Positions 19,328-28,886 of a DNA stretch of 64,000 nucleotides are shown piece by piece. A program made the position numbers and the translations under genes. The notes beneath the pieces are model-generated. The model made no database searches. It was not told the origin of the DNA and was given only the letters and a program-made list of their open reading frames with translations. The first letter of the stretch is position 1. Each line of letters starts with the position of its first letter. This DNA is from Bacillus sp. 1NLA3E (GTDB lineage Bacteria > Bacillota > Bacilli > Bacillales > Cytobacillaceae), in the NCBI RefSeq assembly GCF_000242895.2, contig NC_021171.1, forward strand, positions 3,196,001-3,260,000, written 5' to 3'.

Positions 19328-19701
19328 GCAATATCGCCCCGCTCTAGTCCTTTTATCAGTACCTCTGCAGTTCCCATATTTGTTGCCAACGGAACAGAAT
19401 AGACATCACATAGGCGTACTAAAGCAGTAACATCTGGTTCATGTGGTTGTGCAGTAAGGGGATCTCTGAAAAAAAATACGATATCCATTTTGTTTTTTGC
19501 AATTAACGCCCCTATCTGCTGGTCACCACCAAGAGGACCTGATTGAAAACGTTTCACTTGTAAACCAGTTGCTTCCATCACTCTTAATCCCGTCGTACCA
19601 GTTCCAGACAAAGAATGCTTTGCAAAAATATCTTTATACGCTAATACAAATCTTACAAGATCATCCTTTTTCTTATCGTGTGCAATCAATGCGATATTCA
19701 T
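19297..19701 (-). CDS. mgsA: Methylglyoxal synthase
   Basis: Converts dihydroxyacetone phosphate to methylglyoxal and phosphate. The 134-aa protein has the family motifs [16 protein letters not shown] and [11 protein letters not shown] with the catalytic Asp D60. It lies between dapB and bshB1. Confidence 0.96.
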   Translation of the reverse strand: MNIALIAHDKKKDDLVRFVLAYKDIFAKHSLSGTGTTGLRVMEATGLQVKRFQSGPLGGDQQIGALIAKNKMDIVFFFRDPLTAQPHEPDVTALVRLCDVYSVPLATNMGTAEVLIKGLERGDIAWRNIVNEIK

Positions 19702-19722
19702 CTATGTTTTCCCCAATCTACC

Positions 19723-20523
19723 TTATTCAATAATATTTTCAAGACCGTAAACTAAAGTATCAATGTTCATCACAGTGTCAACTGCTAGTTTCACACCTGA
19801 CATAAACGATGCCCGGTTATAAGAATCATGGCGAATCGACAGTGTTTGACCTGCTGAACCAAACATTACTTGTTGATGAGCAATTAATCCAGGTAATCTA
19901 ACAGAATGAATATGTAAACCCTCAAAATTTGCCCCTCTTGCCCCTTGAATCGTTTCTTTTTCTTTTGGATGTCCTTGTTGTTTCGGGCTACGCACTTCAC
20001 TAATCATTTGAGCCGTTTTCACGGCAGTCCCTGAAGGAGCATCTAATTTCTGATCATGATGCAGCTCGATAATTTCAACATCTTGGAAATATTTCGCAGC
20101 AAGTTTTGAAAATTTCATCATTAATACTGCCCCAACTGCAAAGTTCGGAGCAATAATACAGCCCAGTTCCTTTTCTTTACAAATTGAATCTAGTTCTATT
20201 AAATCATCTTCTGAAAATCCAGTAGTCCCCACTACAGGACGAACTCCATAGTTCAAAGCTGTTTTGGTGTGGTACATCCCTACCTCAGGAGTCGTTAAAT
20301 CAATTAATACATCTGGATATTGGTCTTCAAAACATTTTTCAATATTTTCATAAATTGGTGTCTCTAAACCAGAAAAACCATCCAGTTCCCCTAGTTTTTT
20401 TCCACCATTTTTGTGATCAATAACGGCCACTAGTTCAAATTCATTTGTCGAGGAAACTAGGTGAACGGCTTCCTTTCCCATTCGGCCTCGAGGACCTGCT
20501 ACTACTATCTTTATTTTACTCAT
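19723..20523 (-). CDS. dapB: 4-hydroxy-tetrahydrodipicolinate reductase
   Basis: Lysine and dipicolinate pathway. The 266-aa enzyme has the NAD(P)-binding loop [10 protein letters not shown] (9-18) and the substrate motif [15 protein letters not shown] with H155-H156, K159 and D161. Preceded at 7 bases by the MazG-like gene; GGGGAG near the end of that gene is the probable ribosome-binding site. Confidence 0.96.
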   Translation of the reverse strand: MSKIKIVVAGPRGRMGKEAVHLVSSTNEFELVAVIDHKNGGKKLGELDGFSGLETPIYENIEKCFEDQYPDVLIDLTTPEVGMYHTKTALNYGVRPVVGTTGFSEDDLIELDSICKEKELGCIIAPNFAVGAVLMMKFSKLAAKYFQDVEIIELHHDQKLDAPSGTAVKTAQMISEVRSPKQQGHPKEKETIQGARGANFEGLHIHSVRLPGLIAHQQVMFGSAGQTLSIRHDSYNRASFMSGVKLAVDTVMNIDTLVYGLENIIE

Positions 20524-20530
20524 AATATGT

Positions 20531-20875
20531 TTATTTCTCCCCTTCAGTATGAATGTTTGTCCAACGATCTTTATCCCGAGTCTTAAACTTGTTCAACACC
20601 AAATTATGTGCACTCTCAAGATCGATATGTAATGAGTTCGCAAAACAAATTAACACAAAGAGCATATCTCCAAGTTCTTCTTCAATAGCTTTGGGTTCCT
20701 CAGTCACTTTCTTAGGTTTTTCACCATAATAATGGTTTACTTCCCTAGCTAATTCACCTAACTCTTCTGTCATACGAGCAAGCATAGCAAGGGGACTAAA
20801 ATAACCTTCTTTAAATTGACTTATGTACGTATTCACTTCATCTTGAAGCTGCTTTACCGTCTTTTGTTCTTGCAA
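20531..20875 (-). CDS. ypjD: MazG-like nucleotide pyrophosphohydrolase
   Basis: A 114-aa all-alpha NTP-PPase of the MazG superfamily. Visible are the metal-binding helix [13 protein letters not shown] and the second EExxD-type [16 protein letters not shown]. Likely hydrolyses non-canonical nucleotides; substrate unknown. First gene of the operon that runs through dapB to birA. Confidence 0.92.
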   Translation of the reverse strand: MQEQKTVKQLQDEVNTYISQFKEGYFSPLAMLARMTEELGELAREVNHYYGEKPKKVTEEPKAIEEELGDMLFVLICFANSLHIDLESAHNLVLNKFKTRDKDRWTNIHTEGEK

Positions 20876-21073
20876 CCTTGATCACCTCTGTATAAAAAAG
20901 AAAATTACCATATCAATATTTTATGTTACCTATAATCTTTCGTATTTACAAATATTTTTGTTTTATTTAAGATAGTGAACCCAAGAAAATAAAATGCTAG
21001 TATACCTGTAGAGGCAAAATTTTATCATGAAAAATGTTTTCTTAGAGAAAATACTAGTAAGGGAGGAATGAGT

Positions 21074-21946
21074 GTGATTTTTGGCATAAGAATTAAAAAT
21101 AGCATCTTTATTATAATTGGTTCCGCTATTCTTTCGTTTGGGGTTGTCCATTTTAATATCGAAAATAATCTAGCGGAGGGTGGTTTTACTGGAATAACAC
21201 TGCTGCTTTATTTTTTATTTAAATGGGATCCAGCTTATACCAATCTAATATTAAATATTCCGCTATTTTTCATCGGTTGGAAACTCCTTGGTCGCTCTAC
21301 ACTATTATATACAATAATTGGTACTTTGGGAGTATCGGTTTTTTTATGGTTATTTCAGCGATATCAAATTAAAATGCCACTTTCAGATGATTTATTTTTA
21401 GCTGCCTTATATGCAGGAGTTTCGATTGGAATCGGGCTTGGTATTATTTTTAGATTTGGTGGTACAACCGGTGGTGTCGACATTATTGCTAGAGTGGTTC
21501 ATAAGTATAACGGGTGGAGCATGGGCAAAACCATGTTCATCTTTGATGCATGTGTTATTACCTTGTCACTAATTACATATCTTTCCTACAAGGAAGCGAT
21601 GTATACACTCGTCGCAGTATTTGTGGGCGCAAGGGTAATTGATTTTATGCAGGAAGGCTCATATTCCGCAAGGGGTGCTATGGTTATTTCTGATAAAAAC
21701 AATCAAATTGCTGATCAAATCATGTCAGAAATGGGGCGGGGGGTTACAGTCCTTCATGGTCATGGATCTTTTACAAAGAGTAATCGCGAAGTCCTCTATT
21801 GTGTAGTTGGTAAAAATGAGATTGTTAAATTAAAGAACCTCATTACTTCGGTCGATCCTATCGCATTTGTTTCTGTAAGTATTGTTCATGATGTCTTAGG
21901 TGAAGGATTCACCCTTGACGAAAACAAAATGCCGATTCAACACTAG
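21074..21946 (+). CDS. ypjC: YitT family membrane protein (YpjC-like)
   Basis: A 290-aa protein with about five to six membrane segments (for example IFIIIGSAILSFGVVHF and TLLYTIIGTLGVSVFLWLF) followed by a soluble C-terminal DUF2179 domain (about 200-285, VTVLHGHGSFTK). Function unknown. The start could be ATG 21068 or GTG 21074; GGGAGGA ends next to the ATG but is 7 bases from the GTG, so I prefer the GTG. It is the only plus-strand gene between 4 and 48 kb. Confidence 0.9.
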   Translation: MIFGIRIKNSIFIIIGSAILSFGVVHFNIENNLAEGGFTGITLLLYFLFKWDPAYTNLILNIPLFFIGWKLLGRSTLLYTIIGTLGVSVFLWLFQRYQIKMPLSDDLFLAALYAGVSIGIGLGIIFRFGGTTGGVDIIARVVHKYNGWSMGKTMFIFDACVITLSLITYLSYKEAMYTLVAVFVGARVIDFMQEGSYSARGAMVISDKNNQIADQIMSEMGRGVTVLHGHGSFTKSNREVLYCVVGKNEIVKLKNLITSVDPIAFVSVSIVHDVLGEGFTLDENKMPIQH

Positions 21947-21957
21947 ATAAACTTAAT

Positions 21958-22005
21958 AAAAACCTCCTGAATCAGATGTGGATTTCAGCTAATTCAGGAG
22001 GTTTT
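21958..22005. terminator. bidirectional terminator between ypjC and the zinc peptidase gene
   Basis: AAAACCTCCTGAAT pairs with ATTCAGGAGGTTTT; the genes on both sides converge on it. Confidence 0.85.
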
Positions 22006-22015
22006 CTATTTAAGA

Positions 22016-22690
22016 TCAATTTTCCCTTGTCATACCTGTATAAATTAACAGAAGGCGAACAAGTTCTAACACTGCTACCGCGGCGGCTGCTACATACGTT
22101 AAAGCTGCTGCATTTAATACTTTACGCGTTTCTCTCTCTTCATTATTTCTGATAATTCCAAGTGAAACAATTTGATCCATCGCTCGATTTGATGCATTAA
22201 ACTCAACCGGGAGCGTTACAATCTGAAATACGACGGCTGCTGCCATGAAAATAATGCCTAACAAAAGCATTCCGCTTAATTGGGCAAAAATTCCTATCAA
22301 AATTAATACCCATGCAAAATTGGATCCAAGATTCGCTACAGGAACTAATGCATGTCTAATCCTTAAAAAGGTATAGTTTTGTTGGTCTTGAATCGCATGG
22401 CCTACCTCATGGGAGGCAATAGCCGCCGCAGCCACAGAATGCCCATGGAAATTTGCCGAGGAAAGCTTAACCGTTTTTGAGCGTGGATCATAATGATCGC
22501 TCAAATAACCTCTCGTTTCTTCCACACCTACATCATACAAACCATTAGAATGTAAAATTCTCCTCGCTACTTCAGCACCGTTCATATATGATGATGTCGG
22601 TTTTTTCGAATATTTTCGATACGTATTTTTCACACGAGCTTGTGCCCAAAGTGGAACAAGGATAATCACTAAAAAATAAATTATATACAT
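22016..22690 (-). CDS. Neutral zinc metallopeptidase, YugP family
   Basis: A 224-aa membrane protein with the zincin motif ASHEVGHAIQDQ (HExxH near residue 95) between an N-terminal membrane segment and two or three C-terminal segments. It matches the PF04298-type YugP family. The target is unknown. In B. subtilis, as I recall, yugP is elsewhere and this position between ypjC and ypjB is empty, so it is an extra gene here. Confidence 0.9.
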   Translation of the reverse strand: MYIIYFLVIILVPLWAQARVKNTYRKYSKKPTSSYMNGAEVARRILHSNGLYDVGVEETRGYLSDHYDPRSKTVKLSSANFHGHSVAAAAIASHEVGHAIQDQQNYTFLRIRHALVPVANLGSNFAWVLILIGIFAQLSGMLLLGIIFMAAAVVFQIVTLPVEFNASNRAMDQIVSLGIIRNNEERETRKVLNAAALTYVAAAAVAVLELVRLLLIYTGMTREN

Positions 22691-22746
22691 GTGAATCCCC
22701 CAATTTTCTGCTTGTTATTTCATTCTAGGAGGTAAGAAAAAGGGTG

Positions 22747-23541
22747 TCAATCTTTTAGCTTTTTAGGTCGGTTTTTCTCCAGTTCCTGATCTCCTCTATA
22801 TTTTCTCCAACCAACGTAAGATAATGTTAAGATGATGATACTTCCAGTAGAAATGATTACCCACCAGAGGCTTGGGTCGGCTTCATCTGCTGTCATTTCG
22901 TCAAAAATGGTTTGCAGATCATTTCCTAATGCCTCTAATTCCTGGTGGTCGGCCGATTTTGAAAGTAAAGTTGGTCGAGATTGATCAATATAATTAACTT
23001 TAGCATCTAGACTTTGAATTTGCTCCGCTGGAATATCAATTTTTAGGCTTGGATAAATCATATTATATAATGATAAAAATGAATTGAAGTTGGATTGGAA
23101 GTTCACATTATTACCACTATTTACGGCCTGCTTTACATTTTGAAAGGAGGCCATAATTGGTTCTTCCATTTCGGTCCATAAGGGCTGATGTCCGGATGAA
23201 ATAGCATCAACGACGAGGCGAAACTTTGTGACCCGATTCATTTTTTCATTATGTGGAATTCCCGCATTTTTTGTCGCATCTAAAGCATCACTATGTGCTA
23301 CCGTAATAATTCTTAATTCATCCATCGAAAACATTCTTTCTTTTCCCGTTCTTGATAAAAATTGATCAGAAAAATATTCTAATAATTTTTCCGCATCATC
23401 ATAACGGCGTAATTTCACCATTTGCAGGGCCTCATCAGATATATGATCAAGTTTAATGATTGTCGAGGTTGGTGCTGCACTTACTGACATCGTCGGTAAA
23501 ATTAATAATGCCCAAAATAATATGAACCATTTTACTTTCAT
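22747..23541 (-). CDS. ypjB: Sporulation protein YpjB
   Basis: A 264-aa protein with a signal peptide (about 1-22, ending SVSAAP), a helical extracytoplasmic region and one C-terminal membrane segment (about 223-243, WWVIISTGSIIILTLSYVGW) before a basic tail. Assigned by topology, length and place between ypjA and the qcr operon. YpjB is known as a sporulation protein of undefined role. Confidence 0.85.
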   Translation of the reverse strand: MKVKWFILFWALLILPTMSVSAAPTSTIIKLDHISDEALQMVKLRRYDDAEKLLEYFSDQFLSRTGKERMFSMDELRIITVAHSDALDATKNAGIPHNEKMNRVTKFRLVVDAISSGHQPLWTEMEEPIMASFQNVKQAVNSGNNVNFQSNFNSFLSLYNMIYPSLKIDIPAEQIQSLDAKVNYIDQSRPTLLSKSADHQELEALGNDLQTIFDEMTADEADPSLWWVIISTGSIIILTLSYVGWRKYRGDQELEKNRPKKLKD

Positions 23542-23617
23542 TCTTGTCCCCCCTCCAACTACTACTAATATTTATGAGGAGATGGACAAGGATAGACCAG
23601 CAATCATTAATCTACAA

Positions 23618-24214
23618 TCATTTTGTTATTGATAGGGAAAAATGTTCCTTCCGAAGACATAAATAATAAGTAACAGCTATGGAAGCAATGCTTAACCAGA
23701 AAGTAAAATATCCAATTTCAGCGGTATATAATTCTAAATCATGATATTGCGGCATCATGTTGAAAACATAATCAATCATTTCATTATGTAACACCCATAT
23801 TCCAGTTATTACGAGGTGCCAGGGCTTAATTTTGTAAAAAGGTGCATAAAGTACCCCCTGTATAGCCATAGCAGCATGGGAAAAAATCAGCATATATCCT
23901 ACCCAATCAAGACCACCATTTACAATGCTAACAAATAGATTCATCACCACTGCCCAAATACCGTATTTAACTAAAGTAACAATGGCTAATGCTTCGAAAA
24001 ATGGCCAGTTTTTCTTAAGTAAAAAAGCGACTAATACAAAAACGAAAAATAAACTTGCCGTTGGACTATCTGGTACAAAAGGCAAAAAAATAGCAGGAGT
24101 TTCGCTAAGTTGCGAACCATACCAATAATATCCATATATCGTACCAATTACATTCACCACTAAAAGTAGCCCTAACACTTTGCGATCAGCTAAAATCGCA
24201 TAAATCAAATTCAT
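23618..24214 (-). CDS. ypjA: DUF1405 membrane protein (YpjA-like)
   Basis: A 198-aa polytopic protein with about six membrane segments, including VLGLLLVVNVIGTIYGYYWY and LFFVFVLVAFLLKK. Family assignment rests on position upstream of ypjB and topology. Function unknown. Confidence 0.82.
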   Translation of the reverse strand: MNLIYAILADRKVLGLLLVVNVIGTIYGYYWYGSQLSETPAIFLPFVPDSPTASLFFVFVLVAFLLKKNWPFFEALAIVTLVKYGIWAVVMNLFVSIVNGGLDWVGYMLIFSHAAMAIQGVLYAPFYKIKPWHLVITGIWVLHNEMIDYVFNMMPQYHDLELYTAEIGYFTFWLSIASIAVTYYLCLRKEHFSLSITK

Positions 24215-24284
24215 TTCATTCCCACCAATCAGTATGCATATTCTTGTGAATAATATCTTATCATAATAGTTAATAGAATATTAA

Positions 24285-24311
24285 AAAGCTGACGAAAAAT
24301 TCGTCAGCTTT
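24285..24311 (-). terminator. rho-independent terminator of qcrABC
   Basis: AAAGCTGACGAA and TTCGTCAGCTTT form a perfect 12-pair stem with loop AAA/TTT, followed by T on the minus strand. Confidence 0.92.
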
Positions 24312-24317
24312 GATAAC

Positions 24318-25085
24318 TTATTTACTTTTTACAGTTGAAATGAATTCTGACAGCTTTTTAAGCTCTTCATCAGTACCCTTAAAAATTCCAGCTGGCATAG
24401 CATTTTGTCCATTTTTTGCAATATTAGCAATCTTATCAGGTGCTAGTCCAGTGTCGACTAAAGATTTAGCTGCGGGTCCACCCTGCATATTGTCGCCATG
24501 ACAACTAATACAGCCTTTGTCCTGATAAATTTTATAGCCTTCAGACTCTTTATCGAAATTAGCTTCCGCAACAATCTTACCTTGTGCTTCAGCTTTTTTC
24601 CAGTCATGTGTAGCTACAGACTCCCAAGTAAGATAAAAAATGGAAGCTAACGCAAGTAACATAAATCCTGTTGCAAGTGGTCGTTTTGACGGACGACGCT
24701 CTGGACCACGATCGATAAATGGAGCCAGTAATAATGAACCAAAAGCTAATCCTGGTATGATCATCGCACCGATAGTGGTGTATGGACCAGAAGCGAATGA
24801 GTATTTTAATAATTGATACAAGAATAAGAAATACCAGTCTGGTAACGGAATGTAGCCTGTATCTGTTGGATCTGCAATCCTTTCAAGCGGTGAAGGATGA
24901 GCAATAGTTAAAGACAAATATCCAACTAAGAAAACGGCACCTACCATCCATTCTTTTAATAGGAAGTTAGGCCAGAACGCTTCCGTTTTACCAGGGTATT
25001 CCGAGTAATCCTTCGGAACATTAGGTTTACGTTCGACGGATACACGTGAGTCACCGACGAACTTCATACCTTTACCATGATGCAT
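24318..25085 (-). CDS. qcrC: Menaquinol:cytochrome c reductase cytochrome b/c subunit
   Basis: A fusion of the C-terminal part of cytochrome b (membrane segments near 47-62, 85-95, 105-122, with PDWY at 82-85 in the quinol site) and a cytochrome c domain. Haem c motif C192-I-S-C195-H196, likely axial Met M230 (NAMPAGIF). 255 aa, the normal length for Bacillus. Last gene of the bc-complex operon. Confidence 0.96.
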   Translation of the reverse strand: MHHGKGMKFVGDSRVSVERKPNVPKDYSEYPGKTEAFWPNFLLKEWMVGAVFLVGYLSLTIAHPSPLERIADPTDTGYIPLPDWYFLFLYQLLKYSFASGPYTTIGAMIIPGLAFGSLLLAPFIDRGPERRPSKRPLATGFMLLALASIFYLTWESVATHDWKKAEAQGKIVAEANFDKESEGYKIYQDKGCISCHGDNMQGGPAAKSLVDTGLAPDKIANIAKNGQNAMPAGIFKGTDEELKKLSEFISTVKSK

Positions 25086-25138
25086 TGAGCAATCCCCCTC
25101 CTTTAACTCTTAGTTAAAGCCGTATAAATAACGTTTTT

Positions 25139-25813
25139 TTACAATGGTCCAGAAATACCTTGTTTTCGGATCATCAGGAAGTGAGTTCCCATTAATCCTA
25201 GCAATGCACCAGGTAAGAAAAATACATGGATAGCAAAGAATCTAGTTAATGTTTGAGCTCCAACGATACTAGAATGTCCAGCAAGTAATATTTTTACTTG
25301 TGTACCTATTACCGGAGTTGCTTCAGCAATTTGCAGACCAACCTTGGTCGCAAACAGCGCTTTCATATCCCAAGGTAATAAATAACCAGTGAAACCTAAA
25401 CCAAGCATAACGAAGAATATAAGTACGCCGACTACCCAGTTCAACTCACGTGGTTTTTTATAAGCTCCTTGGAAAAACACACGCAGTGTATGTAAAAACA
25501 TCATGACGATTACTAAGCTTGCGCCCCAATGGTGCATTCCTCGAACAATTTGACCAAATGCAACTTCATTTTGAAGATAATAAACTGACTCCCATGCATT
25601 TTTAATATCTGGAACATAGTACATGGTTAAAAACATACCTGACAAAATTTGAATGACAGTTATGAAGAACGTAAGACCTCCGAAGCAATAGACAAATGCT
25701 GAAAAATGATGTGCAGGATTTACATGCTCAGGCACTTCATGATCCGCAATATCCCGCCACAACGGCGTAATATCCAAACGTTCATCTACCCAATCGTAAA
25801 TTTTAGTAAACAA
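25139..25813 (-). CDS. qcrB: Menaquinol:cytochrome c reductase cytochrome b subunit
   Basis: A 224-aa four-helix cytochrome b6-type subunit. Haem-ligating histidines are seen in HHWGASLVIVMMFLHTLRV and in the HSSIVGAQTLTRFFAIHVFF region; GYLLPWDMKALFATKVG is the quinol-site segment. Lies 3 bases after qcrA. Confidence 0.97.
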   Translation of the reverse strand: MFTKIYDWVDERLDITPLWRDIADHEVPEHVNPAHHFSAFVYCFGGLTFFITVIQILSGMFLTMYYVPDIKNAWESVYYLQNEVAFGQIVRGMHHWGASLVIVMMFLHTLRVFFQGAYKKPRELNWVVGVLIFFVMLGLGFTGYLLPWDMKALFATKVGLQIAEATPVIGTQVKILLAGHSSIVGAQTLTRFFAIHVFFLPGALLGLMGTHFLMIRKQGISGPL

Positions 25814-25816
25814 TGA

Positions 25817-26323
25817 TTACGCCTCCTTCCGTGGTTTAGCTTTTCCTAAGTATAGGAAGCCGTCTTTTTCTTTAAATGGGTATACATCAAGCGGTGCCAA
25901 TGGTGGTGTTCCGGCGACATTCGTTCCATCCTTCGTGTAACGGCCGTAGTGACATGGACAGAAGAATTGGTTTTTATTCGCCTTGTCCGTATTCCAGTCA
26001 ACCGTACATCCCAAATGTTTACAAACTGGTGAAAGTGCCACGATTTCTCCTTTGTCATCTTTATACACCCAAGCTGTATTAGTGACTTCAGATTCATACC
26101 ATGCATCCTTTTGTTTAAAAGAAAAATCGACACGTTTTGGTTCGCTAGTTAAATCTGCAACTTTTTCTTTTGTTGCAATAAAATCTCCAGCAGAACTTGC
26201 AGCTAAAACTGGATCGATAGCAAATCGAACCATTGGCATTAACATACCAGCCGCCATGAAACCCCCTACACCTGTCAGAGTGTAATTCAAGAATTGACGT
26301 CTTGATACTCGATGCTTGCTCAT
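25817..26323 (-). CDS. qcrA: Menaquinol:cytochrome c reductase Rieske iron-sulfur subunit
   Basis: A 168-aa Rieske protein. The N-terminus has SRRQFL plus a hydrophobic anchor, fitting Tat-dependent membrane insertion. The [2Fe-2S] ligands are in C101-K-H103-L-G-C106 and C122-P-C124-H125. Start has GGGGGGG upstream. First gene of qcrABC. Confidence 0.97.
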   Translation of the reverse strand: MSKHRVSRRQFLNYTLTGVGGFMAAGMLMPMVRFAIDPVLAASSAGDFIATKEKVADLTSEPKRVDFSFKQKDAWYESEVTNTAWVYKDDKGEIVALSPVCKHLGCTVDWNTDKANKNQFFCPCHYGRYTKDGTNVAGTPPLAPLDVYPFKEKDGFLYLGKAKPRKEA

Positions 26324-26397
26324 GCTTATCCCCCCCCCTTGTTACAAAGTTAAGTTCACGAGACTATTATCACACAATATAAAACTAGGACATAATC

Positions 26398-26426
26398 ATG
26401 ATATATCAATCTTAATATAAGGTCAA
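26398..26426 (-). promoter_or_regulatory. sigma-A promoter of qcrABC
   Basis: TTGACC, exactly 17 bases, then TATCAT on the minus strand, about 75 bases before the qcrA start. Confidence 0.7.
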
Positions 26427-26463
26427 TAATTACTAGGCTGAATCTGTGCAACTTTCTAAATAT

Positions 26464-26928
26464 TTATTCTTTTTCATGCCATTCTCTAGTAAACAAGTTT
26501 ATCATCTGTTTTACCTGGCTTTCAACAACCGAAATTTTCATAGATTCTTGCATTGTTTCTAATGGTATAGAAGGAATCCAAATTAGTGAACCAGATAGAC
26601 GGTCATCGAAGGGTTTCCAAAAAACATCAGAGGTTAAATAAAAAATATGTTTAAAACCATTTGACTTTAATTGTGTCTCCCAATCTAACAGATTGGTAAA
26701 CGTGTTTTCTTCCTCCACTATTTTGAGATAGGAGAAACCCGGAAGTAATAATATTCTCCCCTTAAACTGTCGTTCTAATTGTCCAGTTACTAGAGTAATA
26801 AATTCGGACATAGCTGCTGCTTGTCCCATTTCACTATCAAAAGCAACCGGTAGGAGTGGTATAACCGCTGTATCAACATACTCCTTTGATTGAAGATAAA
26901 CTTCAACATCCTGTGGGTTCCACTTCAC
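26464..26928 (-). CDS. ypiF: DUF2487 family protein (YpiF-like)
   Basis: A 154-aa soluble protein of unknown function, recognised by MKWNPQDVEVYLQSKEYVDT at the start and its location between ypiB and qcrA. No catalytic or binding motif visible. Confidence 0.85.
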   Translation of the reverse strand: MKWNPQDVEVYLQSKEYVDTAVIPLLPVAFDSEMGQAAAMSEFITLVTGQLERQFKGRILLLPGFSYLKIVEEENTFTNLLDWETQLKSNGFKHIFYLTSDVFWKPFDDRLSGSLIWIPSIPLETMQESMKISVVESQVKQMINLFTREWHEKE

Positions 26929-26972
26929 CTACAAATCCCTCCAATTCATAAATATTCCATTTCTACCGTAAA

Positions 26973-27000
26973 CAAAAAAGCTTGCTTTTGCAAGCAAGCC
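26973..27000 (-). terminator. rho-independent terminator of ypiA-ypiB
   Basis: GCTTGC ... GCAAGC stem with six T on the minus strand. Confidence 0.8.
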
Positions 27001-27010
27001 GTACGGAAAA

Positions 27011-27553
27011 TCACGTTTTTAATTGTATTAATTTTTCCGTTAAAGTTTTAAAAGCCTTTTGGTCATGAAGATCCAACGCATCATCAATTTGTTGAAGCAA
27101 CTTTTCCTCTTGATAACGTCTAATACAATCAGTTAAAAAGCGCTCAGCCAAAATGCGATCCTTTTCACTAAATTGAACATTCTTCGGCATAAATGGATTA
27201 TCCTCTTGTACAGCAGCATATTGATGTGCCTGGTTTGAAGAATGAAAATTTAATTGAATAAAAATTTCCTCATCTCGATTTAAACGGATGTCGTGAAATG
27301 ATTTTTCTGCATCTGTCGTCATCACATTTTCTTTATAAAATCGAAACGGGACATCCTCAACACAGTGGGTAGACATAATGAGTCCTCGAGGACAATACTG
27401 TGCTTGATCTACAAAATGAACCCTTTCCATCAGTTGGTCATGACTCATTAAGTAATTTAAAATCCACACACATTCTCTTCTTTTTAGCTGATAATGATTT
27501 AAAAACCACCGGATAAAATCCTTCTTCTCGTTGACAGATACAGGGGTCGTCAT
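27011..27553 (-). CDS. ypiB: UPF0302 family protein YpiB (ReoY-like)
   Basis: A 180-aa protein with the family segments [27 protein letters not shown]-type [11 protein letters not shown] and a charged C-terminal helix ([14 protein letters not shown]). The Listeria homologue ReoY is reported to influence ClpC-dependent degradation of MurA, hence wall synthesis; function here is inferred. The ATG at 27553 lies after GGAGGGAAGC; the open frame extends 7 codons upstream across the ribosome-binding site. Confidence 0.92.
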   Translation of the reverse strand: MTTPVSVNEKKDFIRWFLNHYQLKRRECVWILNYLMSHDQLMERVHFVDQAQYCPRGLIMSTHCVEDVPFRFYKENVMTTDAEKSFHDIRLNRDEEIFIQLNFHSSNQAHQYAAVQEDNPFMPKNVQFSEKDRILAERFLTDCIRRYQEEKLLQQIDDALDLHDQKAFKTLTEKLIQLKT

Positions 27554-27586
27554 TTTTGCTTCCCTCCTCTGCAAATTAAAAGATTT

Positions 27587-28864
27587 TTATTGCATTTCGT
27601 CGTTATTGTCGGTTAATCGGTCGATAAGTTCTTGATATTCTGTATTGCTCGGATCCTTTTTGAGTAATTCACTAAAAATTTCGACAGCCTGAATCATTTT
27701 TCCTTCTTCAATTAAAAAATATCCATAATTCGTTAAAAATTCCTGTTGATCTTTAAAATAAGTATATGCAAGTTGATATTTGTTTAATGCCTGTGAATAA
27801 TCTTCTAAATATTGGTAAGCTATCGCTTCATCCCAAAGCAATTGTGGTTCAATCTCATTTACCAACTCAACTTGTTTAACAAGATCTAATACATCCTCAT
27901 AACGCTCCTGATGGAGAAATAGTTTGTTAAGGGTTAAAACAGCATCCATAAACCCTGGATCAAGGGCTATTGCTTCCCGAAGAAGCTTTTCGGCCTTTTC
28001 CTCTTCGCCAAGCTTAAGGGCGATTTTTCCACCAAAATGATATAAATCTTTGTTAAATTCATCAAAGCGGATACCTTGAGAAATTGTGTCAAAGCTTTTT
28101 TCAATTTCTTCTTCTCGCTCGTAAGCCTTCCCTAAAAACAAATATAAGGAGTGATACTCAGGGTCGATCTCCTTAAGTTGTTCAAATTTCTCAATTGCTG
28201 TCCGATTAGAACCTGCTTGATAAGCAGTTAAACCGTAACCAAAAATGGTATTAATTTCAGTCTTTACTTTTAAAGCTTGGTCATAGTACGGCAAAGCTTC
28301 TTCAAAAGAACCACTTGCACTTAGCATTTCTGCAAGTCGTTGATGAATATTAACTCCTGAAATCTCGCTCGTGCCACTTTCTAATACTTTTTCATATGCT
28401 TGGATGGCTTCTGCGAACTTTCCCAGTTCTCCGTATAATTCACCTAAAGCAAAATCAATAATGGCTTCATCGGGTAATAAATTTTTTGCTGTTAATAATT
28501 TCTGCTCACTTACTTCAAATAATCCATTCATTTGGTATAAATCAGCTTGTAATAACAATGACTGTGGAAAACTGTGGTCATCCGCGTCTATTTTATCAAG
28601 GAGCAGCATGGCGTCCTCTTCTCGGCCAATTTCTACATAAACCTCAGCAAGAAGAACTAAGAGTTCCCCTTCATCTGGGAATAATCCCAATAAGTTCTCA
28701 TACAATTCCGCCGCTTCCTCTAAAAAACCAAATCGAGTGAATTCTTCGGCAAGATCAAATTTTTCTTCAGCTGTTCCATTTTGTAGGAGCTTCCGATAAA
28801 GCTGGATGGCTTCTGTTTGTTGACCGCTTTCTAAAAGAGAGATGATATTATTTACCTTATTCAT
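27587..28864 (-). CDS. ypiA: Tetratricopeptide repeat protein YpiA
   Basis: A 425-aa cytoplasmic TPR protein. Repeated TPR helices are visible throughout, for example AAELYENLLGLFPDEGELLVLLAEVY, AIQAYEKVLESG, ALPYYDQALKVK and AEKLLREAIALDPGFMDAVLTL. Presumably a protein-interaction scaffold. It precedes ypiB by 33 bases in the same operon. Confidence 0.92.
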   Translation of the reverse strand: MNKVNNIISLLESGQQTEAIQLYRKLLQNGTAEEKFDLAEEFTRFGFLEEAAELYENLLGLFPDEGELLVLLAEVYVEIGREEDAMLLLDKIDADDHSFPQSLLLQADLYQMNGLFEVSEQKLLTAKNLLPDEAIIDFALGELYGELGKFAEAIQAYEKVLESGTSEISGVNIHQRLAEMLSASGSFEEALPYYDQALKVKTEINTIFGYGLTAYQAGSNRTAIEKFEQLKEIDPEYHSLYLFLGKAYEREEEIEKSFDTISQGIRFDEFNKDLYHFGGKIALKLGEEEKAEKLLREAIALDPGFMDAVLTLNKLFLHQERYEDVLDLVKQVELVNEIEPQLLWDEAIAYQYLEDYSQALNKYQLAYTYFKDQQEFLTNYGYFLIEEGKMIQAVEIFSELLKKDPSNTEYQELIDRLTDNNDEMQ

Positions 28865-28886
28865 TTTATGACCCTTTCGAAATATA

